Assembly (NCBI GenBank): GCA_013339765.2
Contig: CM023457.1
Location: 29,222,909 to 29,286,908 of the forward strand
Length of the DNA: 64,000 bases
Source: Haemaphysalis longicornis
Taxonomy: Eukaryota; Arthropoda; Arachnida; Ixodida; Ixodidae
Direction: 5' to 3'
The translations under genes were made by a program, and so were the position numbers. Shown piece by piece: positions 53,547-64,000 of the stretch (within the stretch, counting starts at the first letter, position 1; each line of letters starts with the position of its first letter). The notes under the pieces are model-generated. The model did not search any database, was not told where the DNA came from, and saw nothing but the letters and a program-made list of their open reading frames with translations.

Positions 53547-54861
53547 CTAAGGCCCAGGTGTCGTAATATGCGCTTCGGCTATTTCGTCCAGGGTGTTGTG
53601 GACGCCCAGGGCCATGAACTTGGCGGTATTCGTGCTCCAGAGGAGCCCAAGCGCTGTCTTGTATACCTTACGTATGGTGGCGTCAATTTTTGTGCGCTCG
53701 CACGGCCGCCAGTTGTGGAAGGCGGCCACATGCGCTATGTGGCTGTTTGCGAAGGATTTGACGAGGCGAGTGAGGCTTTCCTCTTTCATTCCCGCTCGTC
53801 TGTTAGATACCTTCCTGATGAGGCGCATTGCTGCGGCCGTCTTCGCTTCAAGCTTGGTGACCGTCGCGCAGTTGACGCGATTGCGCTGAATAAGCAGTCC
53901 GAGCAGTCGTATCTTGTCGACCTCAGGTATGACTTGTCCTCCTCCGTACGGATCGTTATCCGGGGGCGTTCGTATGCGGCTTCCACATGCTTTCTTTTCC
54001 TGCCCACTCCCTTCGGGGGGAGCACGAGCAGTTCTGGCTTGGATAAGGAGCAGACGAGTCCGGAACCGCGCAGTTGCTCCTCGATGGCGTTGACTGCTTC
54101 CCGCAGCGTTGTTTCTATGTGACCGTCGCTTCCTCCTGTCACCCATAACGTGACGTCGTCAGCGTAGATTGTGTGTCGGACGTCCACTACTCCCGCAAGT
54201 CGGTTGGCCACGCCGATCATCAAGAGGTTGAAGAATAGCGTGGAGATCACCGATCCCTGGCGGGTGCCGACGCTGACGAGCTGCTTCTCAGGGAGTTGCA
54301 GGTCGCCCGAGCAAATTTCGGTGGTCCGGCCCGTGAGGTAGTCTTTGATGTAGTCGTATGTCCGACGACCCATGTTGAGCCGGGAGACTTGGGCTAGGAT
54401 GGCGGAGTGGCGGACATTGTCGAATGCGTTCTGTAGGTCGAGTCCGAGTATCTGTTGTCCCTGGAGCCCGTTGCGTCATCGATGATTTCGTGCTTCAGTA
54501 GGACCATAGCGTCGTGTGTTCCAAGCTTGTTCCGAAACCCGATGATGGAGTTCGGCTAGAGTTCAGAGTCTTCCAAGTAGCGCTGCCACCTGTTAATGAG
54601 GACGTGCTCGAGGACCTTTCCCACGCACGAAGTGAGCGAGATCGGTCGGAGGCTCTCTATGTTGGGTGGTTTGCCAGGCTTCGAGATGAGAATCGTCTTG
54701 GCTGTCTTACACTGTTTGGGAAGCCATCTGGTGCGCCGAAATTTGTTAAAGATATGCGTGAGGGCTTCTATGGCTGCGTCGTTGAGATTCTTAAGTGCTT
54801 TGTTAGTCACCCTGTCGGGACCGGTGGCGGACCTGCAGTTGAGGTTCTGCAGTGCCACCAT
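53547..54861 (-). pseudogene. Retrotransposon reverse transcriptase domain
   Basis: Recognisable blocks run CRSATGPDRVTNKALKNL and ISKPGKPPNIESLRPISLTS in one frame (54556-54861). IIGFRNKLGTHDA and LDLQNAFDNVRHSAILAQ (motif A) are read from neighbouring frames. LVSVGTRQGSVISTLFFNLL (motif B) and HTIYADDVTLW (motif C, catalytic DD) lie in 53786-54373. The thumb-like VDKIRLLGLLIQ...NRRAGMKEESLTRLVKSF follows in another frame. At least three frameshifts are needed to read it through, so it is inactive. Confidence 0.88.
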
Positions 54862-55301
54862 GTTTCAATGTCTCTATCGAGTGTCGCGTTGTCGTTGCCG
54901 TGGTAGCCCGGTTGTGCCTCTGTAGGGGTGGTCGATAGCTACTTGGCGTCCAGTCGTTGCCGCACTTCGTCTTCCCCGAGGTCACAGACGGCCCTGTGGA
55001 AGGTCTTGTCAAGGTTGTTGTGTTGGGAACCCTTGGTCCTAGTCTCATCGACGAGGTGCCACAGCATGTTCTACGTCTTGCCCTTGTGCATTTGTCCGTC
55101 AGCTTCGTTGCAGACCTCCTTCCACTGTTGTTAGCAGAGCACTCTGAAATGGGCCTCTATCTGTTTGTTGAGCTCGGCGATCTTCTTCCGCAGACGTGTG
55201 TTGGTGCGCTGCTTCTGCCACCGCACCTTTATCGACTGTTTGGCCTCCAGTAGGTGAGCCAGCCGGTTGTTTATCCTATCTATTCCTTCGTCCGTCTGGA
55301 G

Positions 55302-56098
55302 CTACCTGGTTGTGTCCGCTGTCGTTTTCACGACGGTGTCCGTCCATTGCTCGATGTCTGTAATATCGGGTTGCTCGTCGGGGAGGGCCCGCCGAAACGC
55401 GTCCCAGTCCGTGATGCGGTACATTCGTGCGCCGATGCTGCCGTGGCCCGAGAGTGGTATGGCTACTTGCACAATGTAGTGGTCGCTGCCGAGGTCATTT
55501 CCCCTTTTCCGCCATATAGCGTCGGGCGAGTTCACGCTGGTTTTGATGAAGGTGAGGTCCGGGGTGGTGTCCCGCATAACTGATGTGCCGATCCTGGTGG
55601 GGAAGGTTGGGTCCGTGATAAGGTGTAGCCCCACGTCCGTCGCGTCTTGCATCAGCTCTCTCCCCTTGACCGTCGTTCTGCGGTAGCCCCATTCTTGGTT
55701 CGGGGCGTTCAGGTCCCCGCGTACGATGAGCGTGTTGTTCCCGGCACTCCTGACTGCCTTGTGGAAGAGTGCGCGAAACTTTTGCTGTCCGTGCGCCGGA
55801 TTGCTGTAAACGTTCACCATAAATGTGCTTTCTTTCCTTTTCTTGCGACTCCCCTGCCCTTGCCTTTGGACGTTACCCGTGAATTTGGCGGGCTAGCGTG
55901 CGTACGGTAGCCCGGGAGTTTCGGTGTCTTTTCGCTGCGTGTTTCTTGAACCATTATGACGTCTGGCTTCCGGGTGAGTTGCTGTAAGTGTTGTTGTAGT
56001 ATCTCTCTCTTGTTTGGGAAGCCGTTGCAGTTCCAGTGCCAGACCAAGAGGTCTCTCATTGGCAGTGGGGTAATGGCTGTACGGGTTGTCCTGTCCAT
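55302..56098 (-). pseudogene. Retrotransposon endonuclease (exonuclease-endonuclease-phosphatase fold)
   Basis: The N-terminus MDRTTRTAITPLPMRDLLVW, HWNCNGFPNKREIL and DVIMVQETRSEK carry the N and E residues of the fold. After a frame break near 55815 the second part shows NTLIVRGDLNAPNQEWGY (GDxN), then DLTFIK and GSDHYIVQV (SDH). These are the catalytic landmarks of the APE-like endonuclease that nicks target DNA in non-LTR retrotransposition. Confidence 0.85.
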
Positions 56099-56129
56099 GA
56101 CTGGTGCAGTTTGGTGATGATCTGGGCCT

Positions 56130-56480
56130 CAATGCTTTGTATCTGTGTTTGTATTTGCGCCTGTAGTTGCGTTTGCATCTGCGCAATCATGGTTTAGATG
56201 CTCTGCATGGTCGTTGTCATCTGCTGGACCGTTTGCTCGAGTGCAGTAAGTGGTCGTTGGTGACTTTGGCGGACGCCTCCACCCGGTCGAGTCGTTCGTC
56301 TTGTCTGTCCATTCGGGCGGCCAGATTACGGTCCTAGGCTCCCTCAATGGCCCGTCTCTTCAGAGTTGGCTCCGTCGTTCTGGGGGCGCGGGGATCCGTC
56401 TCGGGCTCTGGTTCGTCCTCGGTTATCTTCTCTTGTTTTCTCTCTCGTGTGGGCTGTGGCAGTTGTTGCGGCAGCTGTTG
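56130..56480 (-). pseudogene. Retrotransposon ORF1 remnant (coiled-coil part)
   Basis: Read with frame changes it gives TTEPTLKRRAIEGA, MDRQDERLDRVEASAKVTND, LEQTVQQMTTTMQSI and MIAQMQTQLQAQIQTQIQSI, a heptad-like glutamine-rich coiled coil. It sits directly before ORF2, where a gag-like ORF1 is expected. No CCHC knuckles are present. Confidence 0.55.
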
Positions 56481-57430
56481 TTTGTCACGAAGCCAAAGAC
56501 GACGCAGTTGTCTTGAAGGAAAACACGTTTATTGGAGCGAACTTGCTCCCCTAACAACTCAAAGAATGCACAGGCGGCGAAGCAGCATTCAACAAAGTGA
56601 CGTGTGCGGGCGAGTGCCGGTGAGTCGAATGCCCCGGCGTCTGCTCTGTAAGCTTTTATCTTTCGGCGCGAGTGTTTCTCGAACCACCAATTTACATCCA
56701 GAACATTGTAGATCCAAGAAGAATATTCCAGGGCAGCGACGTTAGGGCGAAACGCTCTCCTTATCCGAATGAGATAACCCGTGCGGCATAAAAATAAAGA
56801 ATGTAACTTCCGCTCTGCTTGGGACACAGATAACACAGCCTGGCGCGGCCGCGCAGTTAAAACAAACCATAAATAAACAAACCCAATGCATGGTTGGCGG
56901 CAATATTGGCAAGCTCTAACAACCTCAACGGCAAGCTGCTCGGTTTATTTATAACCGTTATCAGAGACAGGATTCCCGTACCACTTTCATGCAGTACAAC
57001 GGAATTGCAACGATGGAATCCCGAAGAAGAATCAACCGAATAATATTTCTTGCCGATCTTTGTAACCGCAATCTTCGCATTGACCCATCGATATATCCGA
57101 CCTCTCTTTCTTCCCGGCCTACCAGGCAATACCACCCCTTTATATTTAACCCATTGTTCGCCCGCACAAACACTCATAAATATTCATTTTTCCTACGAAC
57201 AATATCACGGCGATGCAGTGGCGGGGCGCTATGCTTGCATAGGTTTCTTGCGAGGGTCAGCGGGGTAGGCAGTGCGCGTGCGCATAGTGCAAGGCTTGTG
57301 CGTATGGTAACTTGGCGAAGCGTGCGCTTTGATCGAAGAGGAGGGGCGGGGAGGTTAAGAGCGAGCGAAGTGACTGCTGTTGCCGTGCTTGCTCATGCCA
57401 CGTTATCGACTGTTGGTGGTGCATGCTGAC
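56481..57430 (-). other. Possible solo LTR-like sequence
   Basis: On the minus strand a GC-rich, promoter-like part is followed by AATAAACGTGTTTTCCTTCA and CTGCGTCGTCTTTGGCTTCG, a layout like the R/U5 end of an LTR. I could not define TG...CA ends or a target-site duplication, so this is weak. The longer frames in it have no recognisable protein. Confidence 0.25.
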
Positions 57431-59028
57431 GTCATGCTTGTTAATTTATTAAGTTAGCGAAGTGTTCCACGTCCATATGGCCGGTCTGGAGTCCCTTCTC
57501 CATCTCACAATCTGTCCATATGGTCGATTAGATTATTTTTACTTCGTGTATCCGTCTCCTAATTTGCTAACGCAAATAGCTTTTTTTTCGGGCAACACTC
57601 CGCTTTCTTAGTGTGAGTAAGAGTATAAGGGATGCTTGACATAGAGGCTGTTGATTCTAATTTGGAATCCGTGGCTTGGCCTTATTCTGACTGAACTAAT
57701 TAATTGTATGTATTTATGTGCTATGCATGAAGTTACGATAGCTCCAGGCCTAGTAAATTTAGCGAATTATTAGAAGAGCTTTTTCTTCCGTGATTTGTTA
57801 TCATTATTCGCTGGAAACAATAGCAATACTGAGACACATGCAATTGACAAGCTGCCGATGAAACACTCTGCCGATGTGGTAAGTGAGGACAGCAAGTTTT
57901 CTGATGGGCAGAAAAAACACTCAAAGAGATTTGAAGCGAGATGAACATACCACAACATATTCATTCCCTGAGCATATATAGGCTGTCTTTAGCATTAGAA
58001 AACAATGTTTATTCCAGTGTGTATATTTAAGTTTGTTTTGCGAGTACATGGTGTTCACAGTCAAGGTAAAAAAAAAAACGACGAAAGTATGAATGATGCT
58101 ACCGCCGGTAGTTCATCTATACTCGGGAACAAGTTAGGAACAGCAACATCGCATGTACGGTATCACTCCGCCCAAGCGACAGACCCGGATGTCAACGGGC
58201 GCGTACGTTTTGAAAGGGGATTGCTATGAATGCGTGATGTCGTCTGCCTTTTCTCATGTAGTTGGTTTGTCGTCGCTGCCGTTGTTTATAACCATATCGA
58301 GATGAAAAAAATTAAACAATCTTCCCCTAGGGGAACACTGAGTATTATGCGAGGCAGGCATGGGGTTGATTCAAGTGCCCATTAGTTTTCAGTTCGTCGT
58401 TTCCTTGAGGTTGAGGTGCGTAGCTACCGTTAAATTTACGGTTTGGTTTTCATGGTAACTACCACACTTTTCACTTGTGCGCTGGATCGTGCGCTGGAAC
58501 AACCACGAGAGCTCAAACCACAACGATGAGCCCCAGCAACTAAGACACCCTTCCGCGTGGCCGAAGGGTTGCTATAGCCTGTAGAGAACGGAATATTGGG
58601 AGGACTCATGGCGACGGGCGCCTGCCTTCACCCAGAGGGAGAAAATAGTGTGAGGACTGATTGAGTCAGGTGGACCCTTCGCTTGGAGGGACGATCTAGT
58701 GTGCCCCTCACAAGGGTGCATTTCTATGCATCACCTGCAAATCCCCATCATCACGCAGTGACCTCAGCCATTTCCTCATTTTGTAGATTATCATCGTCAT
58801 TATGTGATTTGGTGTTCTTCAGCCCCTATCGCCTGAATAAAAGGCTGCCTCGAATCTTCGCCTTTCAATAATTGTAAAAAATGTAGAAAACAACACAACT
58901 GAAGAGACTGCTGAACTCCAAATTGTAGTTAAAATACGTGCTGAGGCAGGCGATGGCTAGTAAAAAGTTTGTGCTGCCTTCCAGGCGCAGTTCACAACCC
59001 TCTGCGAACTTGAAAGTGCGTGGTCAAT
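57431..59028. other. Unannotated AT-rich DNA
   Basis: Nothing recognised. An A run lies at about 58068-58077 and a CCCTTCCGCGTGGCCGAAGGG hairpin-like word at about 58549-58569. Confidence 0.4.
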
Positions 59029-59782
59029 TTAAAGGGACACTGAAGTGAATTTGCCAAGGTCCCGTTTTTGCTTGCACTGCGTAGACTGGCTCAAATTAGC
59101 ACACTTTTCATCGTTTATCCGGTTGACAATTCGGTAATTATTTTACAAAGCGCGAAAGAAGAAAAACTACCGTGCGCGGTTTTCGGCGGCTGCACCAAAT
59201 AAAGGCTGTGGCGACGGCAGGAGACGCACCGTGATTGGACGATGTCCAAGGTTAGCGTTCAAACAAGTTTCAGTTTCGGTTCTGCAAAACAACATGCTTG
59301 ACATCCAACGGCATCGTTGGATGAGCATTCTCGATATCTCAGTAATCGTCGTACCGCGCTTCTGCCATGTTTTCGGCTGTAAAATGCATAAGGTAAGCCT
59401 CCCAGGACGGCTTGGAATCGTAGCAATCACTAGCCGAGGCCTACGCAGTGGATGATCGCCCTCCGCGTCCCCGCTGACGATCAAATTCCATGCGCTTTTC
59501 CCCAATATTTGGAGCTTCCCTCACTCATGCCTGTATCGTAAAAGGTGTGTTCGCACCAGGCCAAGTGTCTCTTGATTCTGGCCTGTGCCCACTGCCCGCA
59601 AGCCGTCCGTGCTTATGACAACAGCACGCCAACGAGAACTCGCTTGCGCGTCAGTGTCAGCCTGCGGGCGTTCTGTGAACTAGATCGTGGAGCAGTGAAC
59701 GTTGCGACCCAAAGAAAGGTAGACTCAGTATAGAAAACATCGGCTAAAAAGGAAAAAGTCAACTTTAAAAAAAAAAAAATAA

Positions 59783-59870
59783 TGTACCCTCAGCGATTCG
59801 AACTCGTGACTTGCAAAACACTTACAATAACATACCTAGCGCTCCAGCCCACTCTACCACTCGGCCACTT
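59783..59870 (-). repeat. tRNA-like sequence (SINE head or tRNA relic)
   Basis: Minus strand: GTGGCCGAGTGGTAGAGTGG is a good A box and ACGAGTTCGAATCGCTG a good B box, at tRNA-like spacing. The acceptor and T stems do not pair properly, so I do not call a functional tRNA. An A/T run (59768-59780) follows its 3' side and the poly(A) end of the L1-like element abuts its 5' side. Confidence 0.5.
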
Positions 59871-60146
59871 TTTTTTCTTTAATGCATGGAAATTTTGTAA
59901 AACTTCAAAAGACAAGACACTTAACACACAATATAAACACTAACAGACAGCACAGGGCAAGGACATCAGTCGAACAAAGATCAAAACTCAGGCAAGCAAA
60001 CGCACGCATCCAAAAGAGGCAGCCACTCTGGTGGAACACTCTGCGCAGCATAAACGCTCCGCACTAACGCCGCCTGTTCCCGAAAGATGCACTTGGTCGG
60101 CCTAGGGGGTTCCGCATGCCGATCAGTCATGCGGCACTTCCACAAG

Positions 60147-60458
60147 CTAAACAATCCTAGGAGAACGAAAATCGTCATATGGCACCCGATTAACATCTTC
60201 AAATGGCAGGAAGCGAATGGTGTACGGGGTGATGTCAATGTCCTTTTTTAGTGACCGCTGCAAAACGTCCCAGAAGAACACAGCGTCCCGGCACAACACG
60301 AAACAATGATGAATTGTCTCTGGTTGACTACAGAGGCGACAATTGTCCGACCAAGGAATAGACATTCCTTTTTCGCGTAGCCATGTCTTAACTGGGAGTG
60401 TGGAAGAATGAAGCTTGAAGAAAAATGTTTTTGCATTTGGCGGGATACACATGCTCAT
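60147..60458 (-). pseudogene. L1/Tx1-like C-terminal zf-RVT domain
   Basis: FKLHSSTLPVKTWLREKG, then DNCRLCSQPETIHHCFVLC and FWDVLQRSL show the W-x-x-x...C-x-x-C...H-x-x-x-C layout of the zinc-binding domain that ends many L1/Tx1-type and plant L1-like ORF2 proteins. A stop lies at its end, about 270 bp before the poly(A). Confidence 0.8.
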
Positions 60459-60527
60459 TGCGCGTTTTAAAACATTGCTTTTCTGGTGGCCTAAGGCTGG
60501 CGATAAACAGGCACCGGGAATAGACTT

Positions 60528-61242
60528 TCAATAAAAAGTGTTCGTCATAGTTTTCCTTGACATGCTGAACTGATATTCCAAGGAAAACCGCGCGGTAAGA
60601 AAGTTAAATGACTCCACGACCTCTTTGAGAAATCCCCATGGAGGCTTCTTATTGACTTCGCCCGTACATACAAGCAAAAAAGGCAAATGGAAACTTATGC
60701 GCTGCTGAAGTACAGTTATTAAAAGTGGGTGATCAACCAATTTGTAGAAGAAAAAACGAGACACGAGTTGGTGCACAAACAAATGCATCAGCCCAACACC
60801 CCTGCCTTTAAAGGAAGAAACAAGTTGTCCCTGCGCATAGGTTCCCATTGAGAGCCCCACACAAATGTTGCAAAAACTCTATATAGGGCCTGAACTTTTG
60901 CTCGCGCACAATGAAGCACTTGAAGCACATAAAGGAGCTTTGTGGCAAGGAAGACGTTACACACTCTTGCACGTGCAAACACAGAGAGGTCTCGCCCATT
61001 CCATGCCTGCGATGCACGCTTAACTTGCGTGAGCGCTGATGACCAATGAGGCCCTGTGTTCCGTATTTGATGTAACGGCACGCCGAGGTACTGAAGTGGG
61101 GCGCTATTCCAAATAATACCAGCGAATCTGGATGGTTTTGTTCCCCATTGTTCGATCTAAACTCCCTTAGTTTTTTCCATATTAACATCCGCTCCAGACA
61201 CATCGCAGAACTGCTTAGTCGCTGTAAGGGCTTCCTGGACAC
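60528..61242 (-). pseudogene. L1/Tx1-like ORF2 thumb and connection region
   Basis: Pieces in several frames continue the reverse transcriptase: LGIAPHF-like start, then RASQAWNGRDLSVFARARVC, NVFLATKLLYVLQVLHCAR and VFATFVWGSQWEPMRRDNLF. A next frame gives GRGVGLMHLFVHQLVSRFFF and WGFLKEVVESFNFLTARFS. The W..R.LS...R......L..KL and F.W pattern is typical of the region after the reverse transcriptase. Confidence 0.75.
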
Positions 61243-61994
61243 TCCTTTTGTCAGCGCAAAAATACGCTATATCATCTGCATAAGCAAGCACCTTAACTTC
61301 GCACGATTGTAAGCAAAAACCTTTCACTCTTTGACTCTGCTGAATGCTGAGACAAAGAGGCTCGAGGTACAATGCAAACAGCAACGGTGACAGGGGGCAG
61401 CCTTGTCTGACAGACGACTTGATCGCAATCGGCTCAGACAGAAAACGATTGACGGTAGGCTGTGTACTGCACCGATCATAGCACAGCTTGGTGCCCTTAT
61501 ATAACACATCACCTAAGTTGACTGCTGCCAGAAGTGCGAATAAGAAATCATGAGAAACCCGATCAAACGCTTTTGCAAGGTCAATTTGTATTAGGGCCAC
61601 CTGATCTACCGAATCGGACACGCACTCCAAGACAGAACGAGCGATATGAATATTTGTGTGAATACTCCTGCCCCGAATACCGCAAGTTTGGTGGGACCCC
61701 ACTAAACTAGTGATTACAAATTGAAGGCGCCTAGATAAAATTTTTGCAAAAATTTTGTAGTTAACATTGCAGAGGGAGATTGTTCGGTAACCCTCTACAT
61801 ACCTTATTTTTTTCTGCATCCGCAGTTTTGGGGATTAGCACCGTGTGTCCTGAATAAAAGGTTGGCGGCAAGATATTATGATCATTGGCAGCCGTAAATA
61901 CGTCCAAGAGAATTGGAGCAAGGATACTAGAAAACGTTTGATAGAACTCCCCACCAAGGCCATCTGGCCCTGGGGTCTTGTTACTAGGCCACAA
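61157..61994 (-). pseudogene. L1/Tx1-like reverse transcriptase core
   Basis: The first block NKTPGPDGLGGEFYQTFSSI (61761-61994) and TVLIPKTADAEK are followed, in a shifted frame, by VEGYRTISLCNVNYKIFAKI, LIQIDLAKAFDRVSHDFL (motif A), SVRQGCPLSPLLFALYLEPL (motif B) and KVLAYADDIAYFCADKRSVQ (motif C with the catalytic DD). All core motifs are present, but one frameshift near 61800 splits fingers from palm. Confidence 0.9.
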
Positions 61995-62277
61995 GCGAGC
62001 GCTGCTGACTTCGGAAATATAAGGTATATAATGTATGACCAGTTTACACTTTCATTTATTTTTATAATTTCAAGCAGCTTAGGTGACTATTTATTGTATT
62101 GCGCTCGTGCAGTAAGCGTTCCCCAAGTTTCCAGAATATCTCACGGCTAGCAATTGCATTTCTTAGACGGAAAAGCGTTCGCAGATGCGTAGTCGTGCTG
62201 CTGACCGCTGTGCTTCTTCGCTCAGCGCAAAAAAGTGCTTCCTGCACACTAGTTTTACGCGGTACGGTAAAAGTATC

Positions 62278-62325
62278 AGTTGATGTTATTTCCTTAGTAC
62301 CAGTTGATGTTATTTCCTTAGTACC
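62278..62325. repeat. Perfect 24-bp tandem duplication
   Basis: AGTTGATGTTATTTCCTTAG plus TACC occurs twice in a row. It lies just upstream of the retained part of the L1-like element. Confidence 0.9.
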
Positions 62326-62843
62326 TATATTGACTTCGCTGACTCTTCTCCCGCCTTCAAGTGGCCTTAGATTTTCCTACTGGCGTACCAGTCAGCGAAG
62401 CGTCGCATGTGCGCTTGTGCAGCGCTTGTGTGAAGCGACCTTGACTTGGAGCTAGATGCAGTGTACAAACTAACAAAGTAAAGAAAGGCACATTCTTCCA
62501 TTCACAAACGTGTCCTGGCTTCGTTTCAACTGTGCGAACGAATTGCGACGACCCGTCGGCGGCCGGCGGACGAAACGCTGGGCCGACTGACGCTGTTGGA
62601 AGGTCTGCGAGCCGTGCAGTAGCGCAGCCAATTGCCAGCTCATCTCCTCGTGACGTCACACGAAAACGCCACAGAAAATGGACGCGGGGGCAGAGAGGAG
62701 GACAGCATTTTCGAATTGTTTTTTCTACTAAATTAATTCGCGTAAACGCGGTCAGAATGGACGAAACAGGGCCTAGGGACTCCGGACTACAATTTTCGCT
62801 CGTAATCCCGCAATGTTTACAAATCACTTCAGGGTCCCTTTAA

Positions 62844-63476
62844 CGCCTGCTGCGTTCTCCTGAAAGTAGGTTGCTTTAAAGAGCACTTAGCTGCGAAATG
62901 CAGAATTCCTAAAGAATATCAAGGCAAGTATCAAATTACATCGTTCTTCCCCGACTCCTTCGTAGGAAAGCCGAGGTCCCGAGCTCTCCTCCCTCAGCCT
63001 CCACACGCTCGCAGCAAGCCTGTCGTACCCCCCATATCGAAGCAGACACTACTCCTCCCATGCTAAGGCCGCTCAAAAATGATGCACTAAATCACGTCTT
63101 GCAGAACGCAACGCATGCACCCAAGAGCCAATACTTTAGGGCAAAGCACTTTGCCGTTGAAATCCTTGCTTGACGGATAGAAACAATAAAGGTTGTGCAT
63201 AGTACAGAGTGGCATAGCTTTGCAAAGAGTAATTTTCATTTTCACCAGAGTATATAGGCACAAAACTCCAACGGCAACTCTAACATTAGCAGCCACAAAA
63301 GTGCCCGCGAAAAGCTTCTTACACGGTGTTAGTATACTCAGAAACAACATACGTTCATTCTTCTGCTCAGTTGTTTGGGTCAAAGTTTCGGTCAATAGAT
63401 ACCAATAAGTTTCTGTTCATGTCTCGGAGACGTTGTTTTTCTCTGATGAGCGCCTGAAACTCGGTTACATAAAGTG
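62844..63476. other. Unannotated DNA
   Basis: Nothing recognised. It ends in ACATAAAGTG just before the (CACT)n array. Confidence 0.4.
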
Positions 63477-63647
63477 CACTCACTCACTCACTCACTCACT
63501 CACTCACTCACTCACTCACTCACTCACTCACTCACTCACTCACTCACTCACTCACTCACTCACTCACTCACTCACTCACTCACTCACTCACTCACTCACT
63601 CACTCACTCACTCACTCACTCACTCACTCACTCACTCACTCACTCAC
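63477..63647. repeat. (CACT)n microsatellite, about 43 units
   Basis: An uninterrupted tetranucleotide array of 171 bp. All frames through it repeat the same four residues (S-L-T-H) and are artefacts. Confidence 0.97.
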
Positions 63648-64000
63648 GCATGTTTTTTTCCTTTTTTGAAGCGTGAAGCGAGAGTCGAAAGAAAACCGGC
63701 AACAAAATGAGGGGATGCAAAAAACTATTGAGGTTTTAAACAGCAATTTACTTTGTTTTAGCGTTTTTGCGTGTGTGTGAGGGGGTTGGGGCATATGAGA
63801 TTCTTGCAGAGTGATCGAAACAAAAATGCAGGAGAGATGTGCTGCCGTAGATCAGGCTCCATCAACAAGATACTTTGCCCAGAAAACCCTTTACTGGCTA
63901 AAAGGTGAAAGCGGCTCCACAGCAAAAAAAAAAAAAAAAAAAATAGAACAGTAAATTTTACACCCACTCTAGACACGAAAACTATTGTTATACTCTGTTA
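63648..64000. other. Unannotated DNA at the right edge
   Basis: Nothing recognised except an A run of about 20 at 63925-63943. Confidence 0.45.

Larger units (their letters stand above)
52449..56480 (-). mobile_element. I/Jockey-type non-LTR retrotransposon, 5'-truncated and broken
   Basis: On the minus strand it carries, in order, an ORF1 remnant, an apurinic-type endonuclease, a reverse transcriptase, an RNase H-like stretch and a cysteine-rich C-terminus, then a CT-repeat tail. The order and RNase H point to the I/R1/Jockey group; the exact clade is not settled by reading. Many frame breaks mean no intact ORF2 remains. The ORF1 zinc-knuckle part is absent, so the left edge of the transcript is missing. 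It lies about 3.5 kb downstream of the receptor gene. Confidence 0.88.
59871..62260 (-). mobile_element. L1/Tx1-like non-LTR retrotransposon, 5'-truncated and broken
   Basis: The minus strand carries a reverse transcriptase, a thumb/connection region and a zf-RVT-type C-terminal domain, ending with about 270 bp of 3' UTR, CATTAAAG and a run of eight A. A poly(A) tail and a zf-RVT end fit the L1/Tx1 group. The endonuclease and ORF1 are absent. Frame breaks lie near 61800, 61160 and 60850, and between 60528 and 60458, so it is inactive. Confidence 0.85.
59029..62843. mobile_element. DNA element bounded by 20-bp inverted repeats, with a nested retrotransposon
   Basis: TTAAAGGGACACTGAAGTGA (59029-59048) and the complement of TCACTTCAGGGTCCCTTTAA (62824-62843) match at 19 of 20 positions. 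If the outer TTAA is the target duplication, the ends begin AGGGACACTGAAG. About 740 bp on the left and up to about 500 bp on the right have no relation to the retrotransposon between them, so the simplest history is a TIR element split by a later insertion. No transposase is recognised. Two separate elements facing each other are the alternative. Confidence 0.6.

Noticed and set aside
53502..54122. 206-residue plus-strand open frame
   Set aside because: Antisense to the reverse transcriptase of the I-type element; no recognisable domain.
56857..57177. 106-residue minus-strand frame with basic residues
   Set aside because: Looked briefly like a structured protein, but I recognise no family and it overlaps a possible LTR.
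63433..63710. Open frames of repeated S-L-T-H over the right-hand array
   Set aside because: They are translations of a pure (CACT)n microsatellite, with no start context or domain.

Overview
This window looks like a hard-tick (Ixodidae) nuclear genome segment. The assignment rests on several repeat types together: tRNA-derived SINEs with (AATC)n tails, two non-LTR retrotransposons of kinds common in ticks, a Penelope-like element, a Helitron-associated DUF6570 fragment, many small foldback and TIR elements, and one host gene with very long, repeat-filled introns. I name no species. Everything was read by eye; no database search was run.

The only host gene I can support is a plus-strand immunoglobulin-superfamily receptor of the Sidestep (Side) type, spread over about 40.6 kb (8335-48925). 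A candidate signal-peptide exon (8335-8437) follows a CpG-rich putative promoter. After a 21.9 kb intron come the first Ig domain (30336-30772), Ig2 split over two exons (38562-38672 and 41045-41251), Ig3 (43730-44180), Ig4 (44894-45190), Ig5 (46518-46841), an FN3 domain (47885-48218), and a transmembrane/cytoplasmic exon (48645-48925). Every intron is phase 1 with GT-AG borders. Exons 2, 5 and 8 each contain one internal frame break, so either the copy is decaying or the assembly carries base-level indels.

The rest is non-coding DNA and repeats. 1-8040 holds simple repeats and SINEs. 8890-10860 holds SINEs and two diverging Penelope-like 3' ends. 19.9-23.9 kb holds SINEs and two copies of another tRNA-like repeat. 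24.2-26.8 kb holds a Helitron-associated coding remnant and a roughly 235-bp tandem array built from its 5' end. 32.3-32.9 kb holds a triplicated repeat with a small MITE inserted in one unit. 37.1 and 46.9 kb hold two related hairpin elements, and 42-43.7 kb an inverted-repeat family.

Downstream of the gene, 52.4-56.5 kb holds a broken minus-strand I/Jockey-type retrotransposon (ORF1 remnant, endonuclease, reverse transcriptase, RNase H-like region, Cys-rich end). 59.03-62.84 kb is bounded by matching 20-bp inverted repeats and contains a minus-strand L1/Tx1-like retrotransposon. A (CACT)n microsatellite lies near the right edge. Apart from the receptor, every protein-like signal belongs to a mobile element, and all of these appear broken.
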